This document shows, piece after piece, positions 28,446 through 36,410 of a stretch of DNA of 64,000 bases; positions within the stretch are counted from its first letter, which is position 1; each line of letters begins with the position of its first letter. Origin of the DNA: Micromonospora mirobrigensis (GTDB lineage Bacteria; Actinomycetota; Actinomycetes; Mycobacteriales; Micromonosporaceae). The stretch covers positions 744,001 to 808,000 of the forward strand of contig NZ_FMCX01000001.1 in NCBI RefSeq assembly GCF_900091555.1, written 5' to 3'. The position numbers and the translations under genes are program-made. The notes below the pieces were generated by a model. That model made no database searches. It had not been told where the DNA came from and was given only the letters and a program-made list of their open reading frames with translations.

Positions 28446-29051
28446 ATGGAACACCCGCACCGCGTTGTCCTCCTGGCCGGCCCCTCCGGCTCCGGAAAGT
28501 CGTACATCGCGCAGCGAACCGGACTTCCGGTGCTCTGCCTGGACGACTTCTACAAAAATGGCGATGACCCTACGTTGCCGCGCCGCGATGGCCTCGTGGA
28601 CTGGGAATCGCCGCTGTCCTGGGACGCCGACTCGGCGGTGGAGACGATCGCCCGGCTGGCCCGGCACGGCACGGCCGACGTGCCGGTCTATGCGATCGGC
28701 GCGGACCGCCGGGTGGCCAGTCGGCCATTCGACGTGGCCGGATCGCCGATTTTCGTGGCCGAAGGGATTTTCGCCGCGGAGATCGTCGAGGAGTGCCGCC
28801 GCCGGGGCCTGCTCGCCGGGGCGTACGCGCTGCGCCGCCCGCGCGGGGCGACCTTCCTACGGCGGCTCGCCCGGGACCTGGCCGAGCAGCGCAAGGCGCC
28901 CCGGGTGCTGCTGCGGCGCGGCGTGGCGCTGCTGCGGGAGGAGCCGGCGGTGCTGCGCCGGCAGACCGGGCTGGGCGCCGAGGCGGCCCGGGCCCGGGAG
29001 GTGCTCCGGCGGGTGGCCGACCTGCTGCCCGGCCACCCGCACCAGCACTGA
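28446..29051 (+). CDS. Uridine kinase-like P-loop ATP-binding protein
   Basis: A 201-aa P-loop kinase: Walker A GPSGSGKS at about 12-19, then LPVLCLDDFYKNGDDPTLPR, the acceptor-site pattern of the uridine kinase/phosphoribulokinase superfamily, FDVAGSPIFVAEGIFAAEIV and an Arg-rich lid (ALRRPRGATFLRRLARDLAEQR). It is annotated in relatives as uridine kinase; with add, upp, cdd and deoA nearby, nucleoside phosphorylation fits, but the substrate is inferred. It ends directly against the add stop, with no gap between the convergent genes, and is divergent from cvnA. Confidence 0.8.
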   Translation: MEHPHRVVLLAGPSGSGKSYIAQRTGLPVLCLDDFYKNGDDPTLPRRDGLVDWESPLSWDADSAVETIARLARHGTADVPVYAIGADRRVASRPFDVAGSPIFVAEGIFAAEIVEECRRRGLLAGAYALRRPRGATFLRRLARDLAEQRKAPRVLLRRGVALLREEPAVLRRQTGLGAEAARAREVLRRVADLLPGHPHQH

Positions 29052-30128
29052 TCAGTCCAGCAGCTTCGCGTACGCCGGCTTGATCACCTCGTCGATGATC
29101 CGAAGCCGCTCGTCGAACGGGATGAAGGCGCTCTTCATGGCGTTGATGGTGAACCACTGGAGCTCCTTCCAGCCGTAGCCGAAGGCCTCCACCAGCAGCG
29201 CCATCTCCCGCGACATCGAGGTGCCGCTCATCAGCCGGTTGTCGGTGTTCACCGTCACCCTGAAACGAAGGTCACGCAGCAGCCCGATCGGGTGCTCGGC
29301 GATCGAGGCGGCGGCCCCGGTCTGCACGTTCGACGACGGGCAGAGCTCCAGCGGGATCCGCTTGTCCCGCACGTACGCGGCCAGCCGGCCGAGCACCGGC
29401 GGGTCGCCGGGGGTGATGTCGTCGACGATGCGTACGCCGTGGCCGAGCCGGTCGGCGCCGCACCACTGGATGGCCTGCCAGATCGACGGCAGCCCGAACG
29501 CCTCGCCGGCGTGGATGGTGAAGTGGAAGTTCTCCCGCTGGAGGTATTCGAAGGCGTCCAGGTGCCGGGTGGGCGGGAAACCGGCCTCGGCGCCGGCGAT
29601 GTCGAAGCCCACCACGCCGGAGTCCCGGTGCCGCACGGCCAGCTCGGCGATCTCCTGCGACCGGGCGGCGTGCCGCATCGCGGTGAGCAGGGTGCCGACC
29701 CGGATCCGCTGCCCCTGCGCCGCGGCCTGCTCGGTGCCCTCGGCGAAGCCGGCCAGCACCGCCTCGACCACCTGGTCGAGGGTGAGGTCCCGCTCGAGGT
29801 GCTGCTCGGGGGCGAACCGCACCTCGGCGTAGACCACCCCGTCGGCGGCCAGGTCCAGCGCGCACTCCCGGGCGACCCGGCGCAGCGAGTCGGCGGTCTG
29901 CATCACCGCGACGGTGTGGGCGAAGGTCTCCAGGTAGCGCTCCAGCGAACCGGAGTCGGCCGCCTCGACGAACCAGCGGCCGAGCGCCTCCGGGTCGGTG
30001 GTGGGCAGTTCGTGGCCGACCTCCGCGGCCAGCTCGACGATCGTCGCCGGGCGCAGTCCGCCGTCGAGGTGATCGTGCAGCAGCGCCTTCGGGACCTTGA
30101 CGATGTCCTCGTATCGGATAGCGACCAT
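29052..30128 (-). CDS. add: Adenosine deaminase
   Basis: A 358-aa zinc enzyme that deaminates adenosine and deoxyadenosine to inosine forms. Metal ligands His18 and His20 in [12 protein letters not shown], His206 with catalytic Glu209 in HAGEAFG, HGVRI, and Asp in [23 protein letters not shown] is also typical. Length and N-terminus match the actinobacterial form. TAGTGT (30140-30135) lies 6 nt before ATG 30128, so it is probably leaderless. Its stop abuts the stop of the P-loop kinase on the other strand. Confidence 0.97.
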   Translation of the reverse strand: MVAIRYEDIVKVPKALLHDHLDGGLRPATIVELAAEVGHELPTTDPEALGRWFVEAADSGSLERYLETFAHTVAVMQTADSLRRVARECALDLAADGVVYAEVRFAPEQHLERDLTLDQVVEAVLAGFAEGTEQAAAQGQRIRVGTLLTAMRHAARSQEIAELAVRHRDSGVVGFDIAGAEAGFPPTRHLDAFEYLQRENFHFTIHAGEAFGLPSIWQAIQWCGADRLGHGVRIVDDITPGDPPVLGRLAAYVRDKRIPLELCPSSNVQTGAAASIAEHPIGLLRDLRFRVTVNTDNRLMSGTSMSREMALLVEAFGYGWKELQWFTINAMKSAFIPFDERLRIIDEVIKPAYAKLLD

Positions 30129-30134
30129 GCTCAG

Positions 30135-30140
30135 ACACTA
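30135..30140 (-). promoter_or_regulatory. Candidate -10 box for leaderless add
   Basis: TAGTGT on the minus strand, 6 nt before the add ATG. No ribosome binding site intervenes. Confidence 0.45.
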
Positions 30141-30186
30141 GTCAGCCGGTCGGTCGCCCGGTGACGGGCCCGCCGGGGTGACGTGG

Positions 30187-30600
30187 TCAGGGGCGCCAGC
30201 CGTACACCCGGTCGACGGTGAGCCGGAGGACCAGCCGCCCGTCGGCGACCATGGCCGCCCGGTAGTCGGCCCAGTCGGGGTGCTCGCCGCGGATCCGGCG
30301 GTAGACCTCGACCAGTTCCTCGACGGCCCGGGCGTCCGGGGACGTCGCGGCCGGGCCGACGGTCACGGTCCCCTCCGCCACCGCGTACGCCCCGCCGTCG
30401 GGGGTGGTCACGTGGAAGCTGGCGCGGGGGTCGCGGCGCAGGTTGCGCACCTTGGCCCGGTCGCCGGTGGTGGAGCAGCGGATCAGGCCGGGCTCGGCCA
30501 GGTAGTCGAGGTTGGACAGCTGCGGCCGGCCGTCCCGGCGCAGGGTGACCAGCACCCCGCGCCCGCGTTCCCCGAACAGCTCCCACAGGCTGGTTGACAT
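30187..30600 (-). CDS. PPOX-class (F420-dependent) oxidoreductase
   Basis: A 137-aa split-barrel flavin-fold protein: LFGERGRGVLVTLRRDGRPQ, LSNLDYLAEPGLIRCSTT, RAKVRNLRRDPRASFHVT, EGTVTVGPAA and C-terminal RLVLRLTVDRVYGWRP. These are features of actinobacterial pyridoxamine-phosphate-oxidase-like reductases, many of which use F420H2. The substrate is unknown. It is divergent from the MarR gene; the ATG at 30600 lies inside a TGACATGTCA palindrome and 7 nt from TACGGT, so it is probably leaderless and MarR-controlled. Confidence 0.9.
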   Translation of the reverse strand: MSTSLWELFGERGRGVLVTLRRDGRPQLSNLDYLAEPGLIRCSTTGDRAKVRNLRRDPRASFHVTTPDGGAYAVAEGTVTVGPAATSPDARAVEELVEVYRRIRGEHPDWADYRAAMVADGRLVLRLTVDRVYGWRP

Positions 30601-30651
30601 GTCACCTACCGTAGGGCGCGCCTGAGTGACATGTCAACAATCGGCTAGCAT
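30594..30651. promoter_or_regulatory. Divergent leaderless promoters with duplicated MarR operator
   Basis: Two inverted copies of a 12-mer, TTGACATGTCAC (30594-30605) and GTGACATGTCAA (30626-30637), both centred on the palindrome TGACATGTCA. The first contains the PPOX start codon. -10 boxes: TACGGT (30613-30608, minus) 7 nt from the PPOX ATG, and TAGCAT (30646-30651, plus) 7 nt from the marR ATG. Confidence 0.7.
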
Positions 30652-30658
30652 CGGCGAC

Positions 30659-31162
30659 ATGACCGAACCGCGCTGGCTGGACGAGCGGGAGGAGCGGGCC
30701 TGGCGCGGCTACCGCCGGATGCGCCGCCTGCTCGACCTGGAACTGGCGCGCGAGCTGGCGCAGGACGCCGGGCTCTCCGAGCCCGACTACGACGTCCTCT
30801 CCGACCTCTCCGAGACCCCCGGCCAGCGGCTGCGGCTGAGCGAGCTCGCCGACCGGATGCTCTGGTCCCGCAGCCGGCTCTCCCACCACCTCGGCCGGAT
30901 GCAGCAGCGCGGCCTGGTCACCCGCGAGGAGTGCACCGACGACGGCCGGGGATCGGTGGTCGCGCTCACCCCGGCCGGCCGGCAGGCCATCGAGGCGGCC
31001 GCGCCCGGACACGTCGCCGCCGTCCGCCGGCACCTGATCGACCTGCTCAGCCCCGAGGAGGTGACGGCGCTCGGCACGCTCACCCACCGGGTCGTCGACC
31101 AGCTGGCCGGCTCCCGTCGACCGCCGAACGCCGCGGCGACCGATCCCACCCCGGAGGGCTGA
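30659..31162 (+). CDS. MarR-family transcriptional regulator
   Basis: A 167-aa winged-helix repressor. ATG 30659 chosen because TAGCAT lies 7 nt upstream; the open frame adds 11 residues further up. Motifs: SEPDYDVLSDLSETPGQRLR, LSELADRMLWSRSRLSHHLG (recognition), RMQQRGLVTREECTDDGRGS and VVALTPAGRQAIEAAAPGHV. It probably represses itself and the divergent PPOX gene through the paired TGACATGTCA sites. A methyltransferase gene starts 3 nt after its stop and is likely in the same transcript. Confidence 0.93.
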   Translation: MTEPRWLDEREERAWRGYRRMRRLLDLELARELAQDAGLSEPDYDVLSDLSETPGQRLRLSELADRMLWSRSRLSHHLGRMQQRGLVTREECTDDGRGSVVALTPAGRQAIEAAAPGHVAAVRRHLIDLLSPEEVTALGTLTHRVVDQLAGSRRPPNAAATDPTPEG

Positions 31163-31165
31163 CCC

Positions 31166-32038
31166 GTGGACCCGCGCATCCTGGACCGGCTGCGCTGCCC
31201 GGTCTGCGGCGAACCGCTGGCCGAGGCGACCGCCGGCTCCGCCCAGGCCCTGCGCTGTCCGCGCCGGCACAGCTTCGACCTCGCCCGCCAGGGGTACGTC
31301 AACCTGCTCGCCGGGCGGGCCCCGCACGCCGGGGACAGCGCCGAGATGGTGGCCGCCCGGGCCGACTTCCTCGCCGCCGGGCACTACCGGCCGGTGGCCG
31401 CCGCCCTGGCCGCCACCGCCCGGGAGCTCCTGACGGACGACGAAGGGGCGGTCGAGCCCACGGCGTACCCCCTGGTGGTGGATGCCGGCGCCGGTACCGG
31501 CTGGTACCTCTCGGCGGTGCTGGCGGCGCTGCCCGACGCCGTGGGTCTGGCGCTGGACGTCTCCAAGCCCGCGCTGCGCCGGGCGGCGCGGGCCCACCCG
31601 CGCGCCGCGGCGGCCCTCGCCGACACCTGGCAACGCCTGCCGCTGGCCGACGCCTCGGCCGCGGTGCTGCTCAACGTCTTCGCCCCCCGCAACGGCGCCG
31701 AGTTCCACCGGGTGCTCGACCCGGCCGGCGCCCTGCTGGTGGTCACCCCGGACGCCGAGCACCTCACCGAACTGGTCGACGCGCTGGACCTGCTGCGGGT
31801 CGACCCGGCCAAGGCGGACCGGGTGGCGGAGAGCCTCGGCGCGCACTTCACCGAGGAGTCGTCGGTGCCGCACCGGACCCGGCTGGCACTGACCCGCACC
31901 GAGGTGGCGACCCTGGTCGGGATGGGCCCGAGCGCGTGGCACACCGACCCGGACCGGCTCGCCGGGCGGATCGCGGCGCTCCCCGAGCCGGTCACCGTCA
32001 CCCTCGCGGTCCGCCTCGGCGTGCACCGGCCCCGCTGA
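31166..32038 (+). CDS. RlmA-type 23S rRNA (guanine-N1) methyltransferase
   Basis: A 290-aa SAM-dependent methyltransferase with an N-terminal zinc finger C11-x2-C14 ... C31-x3-H35 (LRCPVCGEPL, LRCPRRHSFDLARQGYVNLL), typical of RlmA(I)/RlmA(II)/TlrB. The SAM motif is VVDAGAGTGWYL at about 104-115, followed by GLALDVSKPALRRAAR. Members methylate G745 or G748 of 23S rRNA, and some give macrolide resistance. Which base is used cannot be read here. Translation from GTG 31166 is probably coupled to the MarR gene 3 nt upstream. Confidence 0.88.
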   Translation: MDPRILDRLRCPVCGEPLAEATAGSAQALRCPRRHSFDLARQGYVNLLAGRAPHAGDSAEMVAARADFLAAGHYRPVAAALAATARELLTDDEGAVEPTAYPLVVDAGAGTGWYLSAVLAALPDAVGLALDVSKPALRRAARAHPRAAAALADTWQRLPLADASAAVLLNVFAPRNGAEFHRVLDPAGALLVVTPDAEHLTELVDALDLLRVDPAKADRVAESLGAHFTEESSVPHRTRLALTRTEVATLVGMGPSAWHTDPDRLAGRIAALPEPVTVTLAVRLGVHRPR

Positions 32039-32045
32039 AGCCGGA

Positions 32046-32759
32046 TCAGGTGGAGAGGTCGACCTCTTCCCAGCCCGGCGGCTCTTCGTGGTACGGCCCG
32101 CGCAGCATCACCGCCCACTCCAGGGCCCAGCGGCGCTGCCCGATGGCGTTCGCGTCGACCAGCCCCGGCACCGGCCGACCCGCCTCCTCCAGTTCGAGGT
32201 AGGCCCAGTCCAGGCAGTAGTGCAGGTCGAGCAGGGCCGCCGCGTCGGCGGGGTGCTGCGGCACGGCCAGGATCCGGGACCGCCAGTGCGCGAAGGACTC
32301 CCCCGCCGCGATGTTCGGCATCAGCTCCACCAGGTGCTCGTCCACCGGCACCGTCGGGTCGAGCTGCTTGGTCAGCCCGAGCACCCAGCAGAGCGAGAAG
32401 AGCGCGTCGTGGTGCAGCACGAACGACCGGTGGTCGCCCTTGCCGCCCATCACGAACTCCCACTCCGGCGGGGTGACCATCTCCACCAGGTGCGAGTTGA
32501 GCAACCAGCTCATCGCCGCCTGCGGCGGCATCCCGAAGCAGCGGGCCAGGATCAGGTGCAGCACCGCGATCCGGGCCTCGATCTCCCGGAGCGGGCGCAA
32601 CTCGATCTCGTCGCCGGGCTCCCAGACCAGCGGGAACTGGCTGGGCGGCAGTGGCAACCCCAGTTGGGTCAGCTCCTCCAGGCTCGCCTCACGGACGGCC
32701 CGGGGGTCGGGGGCGGGTACAAGCACGGCTGAAGGTCCCTGTCTGCTCACGTGGCTCAT
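32046..32759 (-). CDS. DUF4272 domain protein
   Basis: A 237-aa cytoplasmic protein. The segment VREASLEELTQLGLPLPPSQ followed by FPLVWEPGDEIELRPLREIE, and later AALLDLHYCLDWAYLELEEAG, fits the DUF4272 family, which has no known function. There are no membrane segments or signal peptide. It lies 78 nt downstream of deoA in the same direction and might share its transcript; the convergent methyltransferase ends 7 nt away. Confidence 0.85.
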   Translation of the reverse strand: MSHVSRQGPSAVLVPAPDPRAVREASLEELTQLGLPLPPSQFPLVWEPGDEIELRPLREIEARIAVLHLILARCFGMPPQAAMSWLLNSHLVEMVTPPEWEFVMGGKGDHRSFVLHHDALFSLCWVLGLTKQLDPTVPVDEHLVELMPNIAAGESFAHWRSRILAVPQHPADAAALLDLHYCLDWAYLELEEAGRPVPGLVDANAIGQRRWALEWAVMLRGPYHEEPPGWEEVDLST

Positions 32760-32837
32760 CGCCGGTCGATCCCCCCTGGCCAGGGAGGATAGCGCCCACC
32801 GGGCTCCGGTGGGCAGCCACCCCGCCGTCGGCGTGGC

Positions 32838-34118
32838 TCAGCCGATCCGCTCGATGACCAGGGGCGCCCGCTCCCCCGCCGCGGGCGCGACGGTGACCGC
32901 CCGGGCCGCCTCGGCGAGCGCGGCCGGCAGCCGGCCGGCGTGCTCGGCGCGCAGCTCGTACAGCGGGTCGCCGGCGCGTACCGGGTCGCCGGGACGCTTG
33001 TGCAGCACCACACCGGCGGGGATGCTCACCGGGTCCTCCTTGCGGGCCCGGCCGGCGCCGAGCCGCCACGCGGCCACCCCCATCGCGTACGCGTCGATCG
33101 AGTCGACGAAGCCGTCGGTCTCGGCGCGGACCACCTCGACCTCGGGCGCGGTGGGCATCGGCGCGTCCGGGTCACCGCCCTGGGCGCGGATCATCCGCCG
33201 CCAGGCGTCCATCGCCCGCCCGTCGCGCAGCGCCGCCTCCGGGTCGGCGTCGGGCAGGCCGGCCGCGTCGAGCATCTCCCGGGCCAGGGCGAGGGTCAGC
33301 TCCACCACGTCGGCGGGACCGCCGCCGGCCAGCACCTCGACCGACTCGGTCACCTCGACGGCGTTGCCGATGGTCAGGCCGAGCGGGGTGGACATGTCGG
33401 TGAGCAGGGCGACCGTCTTCACGCCGTGCGCGCCGCCCAGCTCGACCATGGTGCGGGCCAGCTCGCGAGCGTCGTCGACGTTCTTCATGAAGGCGCCGGA
33501 GCCGACCTTCACGTCCAGCACCAGCGCGCCGGTGCCCTCGGCGATCTTCTTGCTCATGATCGAGCTGGCGATCAGCGGGATCGCCTCCACGGTGCCGGTG
33601 ACGTCGCGCAGCGCGTACAGCTTGCGGTCGGCGGGGGCGAGCCCCTCGCCGGCCGCGCAGATCACCGCGCCCACGTCGCGCAGCTGGGTGATGAACTCGT
33701 CGTTGCTCAGCGCGGCCCGCCAGCCAGGGATCGACTCCAGCTTGTCCAGCGTGCCGCCGGTGTGCCCGAGGCCCCGGCCGGACAGCTGCGGCACCGCGCC
33801 GCCGCAGGCCGCGACCAGCGGGGTCAACGGCAGGGTGATCTTGTCACCGACGCCGCCGGTGGAGTGCTTGTCGACGGTCGGCCGGGACACCGGGGAGAGG
33901 TCGAGCCGCTCCCCACTGGCGATCATCGCCGCGGTCCACCGGGCGATCTCCGGCGCCGTCATCCCGCGCAGCAGGATCGCCATGGCCAGCGCCGACATCT
34001 GCTCGTCGGCCACCAGCCCCCGGGTGTACGCGTCGACCACCCAGTCGATCTGCGCGTCGCTCAGCACCCCCCCGTCCCGCTTCACCCGAATGACATCAAC
34101 CGCCGCAAAAGCACTCAC
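32838..34118 (-). CDS. deoA: Thymidine phosphorylase
   Basis: A 426-aa pyrimidine nucleoside phosphorylase that splits thymidine and deoxyuridine to base plus deoxyribose-1-phosphate. Signature KHSTGGVGDK at 84 onward, AACGGAVPQLSGRGLGHTGG, TLDKLESIPGW, and VKVGSGAFMKN. The product would go through the phosphomutase and deoC. It starts at GTG 34118 with GAGGAAG about 8 nt upstream; TTGTTAACAGCTAGGGAT further up may hold its promoter. It lies downstream of cdd, from which it is separated by hairpin copy B. Confidence 0.97.
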   Translation of the reverse strand: MSAFAAVDVIRVKRDGGVLSDAQIDWVVDAYTRGLVADEQMSALAMAILLRGMTAPEIARWTAAMIASGERLDLSPVSRPTVDKHSTGGVGDKITLPLTPLVAACGGAVPQLSGRGLGHTGGTLDKLESIPGWRAALSNDEFITQLRDVGAVICAAGEGLAPADRKLYALRDVTGTVEAIPLIASSIMSKKIAEGTGALVLDVKVGSGAFMKNVDDARELARTMVELGGAHGVKTVALLTDMSTPLGLTIGNAVEVTESVEVLAGGGPADVVELTLALAREMLDAAGLPDADPEAALRDGRAMDAWRRMIRAQGGDPDAPMPTAPEVEVVRAETDGFVDSIDAYAMGVAAWRLGAGRARKEDPVSIPAGVVLHKRPGDPVRAGDPLYELRAEHAGRLPAALAEAARAVTVAPAAGERAPLVIERIG

Positions 34119-34194
34119 CGCTGAGCTTCCTCATCCCTAGCTGTTAACAAGATCGGGCACGAACGCCGCACGAACCGACCGCCGGAACCACGAC

Positions 34195-34268
34195 GGGCTC
34201 GGGCCGACCGTCCCCGGCGCAGGGATCAAGCCTGACCGCCCGGAGCCGGGGACGGTCGGCCCGAGCCC
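34195..34268. repeat. Hairpin element with conserved core, copy B
   Basis: Perfect 24-bp arms (34195-34218 and 34245-34268, beginning GGGCTCGGGCCGACC) around a 26-nt loop. Counting one base of each arm, 28 nt including TCAGGCTTGATCCCTGC on the minus strand are identical to the core of copy A at 9606-9671. It starts 7 nt after the cdd stop and reads in the direction of cdd. Confidence 0.8.
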
Positions 34269-34274
34269 CCAACC

Positions 34275-34979
34275 TCAGGACCACCGAACCGGAACCTCCA
34301 TCGGCGGCTCCCCCTCCCCGGCCCAGAAGATCGTCCCCGACGCGTCCACCACCACGACCCGGGGCGTACGCGCCAACCCCCAGGTGATCGCCTCCGCCGG
34401 GTCACCCCAGCTCGGCCCCTCCTCCAGCACCCCGGTCTCGGCCTCGGCGTCGTCGCCCGCGGACCGCTCCCAGTACGCCGTCCAGACCTGCTGGCCGGCG
34501 GAGAGGTCCGGGTGCACGAAGACCGTGCCGCGCCCCCGCCAGGCGGCCAGCCGGTCGGGCACCACCGGCACCGGGTGCTCGCCGACGACGGCGTCGAGGT
34601 CCTCCACCCCGAAGGCGTGCGGCAGCAGCTCCGCCATCCGCAGCGGGCCGCCCTTGGCCTCGACCAGGCACTCCGGGCCGCCGTTCTCCCAGAGCAGCTG
34701 CCGGCACCGGCCGCACGGCATCAGCGGCTCGCCGGTCGCGTCGACGCAGGAGAGCGCGACGAGCCGGCCACCGCCGGTGGCGTGCAGCGAGGAGACCACC
34801 CCGCACTCGGCGCAGAGGGTCACCCCGTAGCCGGCGTTCTCCACGTTGCAGCCGACCACCACCCGGCCGTCGTCGACCAGGGCGGCCGCCCCGACCGGGA
34901 ACTTGGAGTAGGGCGCGTACGCGTGCCGCATCGCCTCGACGGCGGCGGTGCGCAGGCGCTCCCAGTCGATCTCGGTCAT
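34275..34979 (-). CDS. cdd: Cytidine deaminase with extra C-terminal domain
   Basis: A 234-aa protein. Residues 1-about 130 are a standard cytidine deaminase: AYAPYSKFPVGAA, NVEN (45-48), zinc and catalytic residues Cys56-Ala-Glu58, and Cys89/Cys92 in PCGRC. It converts cytidine/deoxycytidine to uridine forms. Ordinary bacterial cdd of this class is about 130 aa. Here about 90 further residues follow (RGRGTVFVHPDLSAGQQVWT, AYWERSAGDDAEAE, RTPRVVVVDASGTIFWAGEG), a beta-rich segment I cannot place. The frame is continuous. GAGGAG precedes ATG 34979. Confidence 0.93.
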   Translation of the reverse strand: MTEIDWERLRTAAVEAMRHAYAPYSKFPVGAAALVDDGRVVVGCNVENAGYGVTLCAECGVVSSLHATGGGRLVALSCVDATGEPLMPCGRCRQLLWENGGPECLVEAKGGPLRMAELLPHAFGVEDLDAVVGEHPVPVVPDRLAAWRGRGTVFVHPDLSAGQQVWTAYWERSAGDDAEAETGVLEEGPSWGDPAEAITWGLARTPRVVVVDASGTIFWAGEGEPPMEVPVRWS

Positions 34980-35081
34980 CCCGTCATTCTCCTCAACTCA
35001 CCCCGGTCGACCTCGGCCGGGTCCCGGCCGGTGTCCCCGGCTCAGGCCTGTCACCTGGGCCGACGTCGGCAGGAAACACGA

Positions 35082-35109
35082 TGCCCGGCGGGAAGGTTCC
35101 CGCCGGGCA
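35082..35109. terminator. Terminator after the nucleoside transporter operon
   Basis: 13-bp perfect arms TGCCCGGCGGGAA (35082-35094) and TTCCCGCCGGGCA (35097-35109) with a minimal loop, 19 nt past the last permease stop. It separates the transporter genes from cdd. Confidence 0.75.
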
Positions 35110-35127
35110 CGGTGCGTGCTACCGGGC

Positions 35128-36408
35128 TCAGCCCTTGATGTACGGCTTGCCGTCCGCAGCGGGCGCCCGGACCCGGCCGACCAGGCCGGCCACCGCGAGG
35201 ATCGTGGCGAGGTACGGCAGCATGGCCAGGAACTGGCTCGGGATGCTGCTGCCGATCGCGCCGAGGTAGGTGGCGAGCTGGTCGGCGAAGCCGAAGAAGA
35301 GCGCCGCGAGCAGCGCCCCGGTGGGGCTCCACCGGCCGAAGATCAGCGCGGCCAGGGCGATGAAGCCCTTGCCGCCGATCATGTTCTTGGTGAACGAGTA
35401 GAGCGCCAGCGTGTAGGAGGCGCCGCCGACGCCGGCGACCAGCCCGGCCATCAGCACATTGCGGTAGCGCAGCCGGAGCACCTTCACGCCGAGCGTGTCG
35501 GCGGCGGTGGGGTGCTCACCGACCGACCGGGTCCGCAGGCCCCACCGGGTACGGAACAGCGCGATGTGGATGACCAGCACCAGCAGCAGCCCCAGGTAGA
35601 GGAAGATGTTGCCCCGGAACAGCGCCGGACCGATCAGCGGGATGTCCTTGAGCAGCGGGATCTCCCAGTTGGAGAAGCGCGGCGCGCTGTTGTACTTCTG
35701 CGCGTCGGTCTGCATCAGCCGCTCGTAGAGGAAGCCGGTGACGCCGACCGCCAGCAGGTTGAGCACGATGCCCATGACCACCTGGTCGACCAGGTACCGG
35801 ATGGCGAAGACGGCGAGCAGCAGGGAGATGAACGCGCCGCCGATCGCGGCCGCCACCAGGCCGACCCAGACGCTGCCGGTGATGCTGCCGAAGAGCGCGC
35901 CGGAGAAGGCGCCCATCAGCAACTGGCCCTCGATCGCGACGTTGACCACGCCGGACCGCTCGCAGAGCACCCCGGCCAGCGAGCCGAAGATCAGCGGCAG
36001 GGCCAGGATGAACGTGCCCCGGACGATGTTGACCAGCGGCATGAAGTTGCGGCCCTCGGGGGCGGCGGAGACCTGCCAGCACAGGAAGCTCAGCACGAAG
36101 GCGACCAGCCCGACGCCGAGCACCAGCGTGAACCAGCGTTTCGGCAGCCCGGCCAGGAGGGCGGCGCCGGCCGCGGCGGCGATGATCCCGAACAGGATGG
36201 CGCCGACCGTGCCGTTGATCTCCAGGGCGGCCCCGCCCTCGGTCTCGCTGAGCGTGAACCGGGCCTGCTCACCGGTGGCGAGCGCACCGAACAACCCGGT
36301 CGCGAGCAGGCCCAGCGCCAGCAGCACGGCGCCGGTCTTGCGGGCCCGCGTCCAGAAACCCTCGTCGACCGTGGTCACGGCGACCTCGGGGACAGCGGTG
36401 GTGGACAT
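35128..36408 (-). CDS. Nucleoside ABC transporter permease (NupQ/YufQ-like)
   Basis: A 426-aa inner-membrane protein of the BPD_transp_2 family with about ten hydrophobic helices. Diagnostic stretches: LPLIFGSLAGVLCERSGVVN, VAIEGQLLMGAFSGALFGS, VVMGIVLNLLAVGVTGFLY, GLRTRSVGEHPTAADTLGVK. Paired with the preceding permease, ATPase and BmpA-like lipoprotein it forms a purine/pyrimidine nucleoside importer. ATG 36408 is used; a GTG at 36414 overlapping the previous stop by 4 nt would add only two residues. Confidence 0.9.
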   Translation of the reverse strand: MSTTAVPEVAVTTVDEGFWTRARKTGAVLLALGLLATGLFGALATGEQARFTLSETEGGAALEINGTVGAILFGIIAAAAGAALLAGLPKRWFTLVLGVGLVAFVLSFLCWQVSAAPEGRNFMPLVNIVRGTFILALPLIFGSLAGVLCERSGVVNVAIEGQLLMGAFSGALFGSITGSVWVGLVAAAIGGAFISLLLAVFAIRYLVDQVVMGIVLNLLAVGVTGFLYERLMQTDAQKYNSAPRFSNWEIPLLKDIPLIGPALFRGNIFLYLGLLLVLVIHIALFRTRWGLRTRSVGEHPTAADTLGVKVLRLRYRNVLMAGLVAGVGGASYTLALYSFTKNMIGGKGFIALAALIFGRWSPTGALLAALFFGFADQLATYLGAIGSSIPSQFLAMLPYLATILAVAGLVGRVRAPAADGKPYIKG

Positions 36409-36410
36409 GC

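Noticed and set aside
24773..28567. Open frame of 1264 codons antisense to cvnA
   Set aside because: It mirrors the conservon kinase, is Gly/Arg/Val-rich with no motif, and has no ribosome site; a high-GC shadow.
32940..34124. Long open frames antisense to deoA and other genes (also 2862-4655, 41612-43429, 51587-54397)
   Set aside because: All oppose well-supported enzymes, are rich in His/Gln/Gly/Arg and lack domains.
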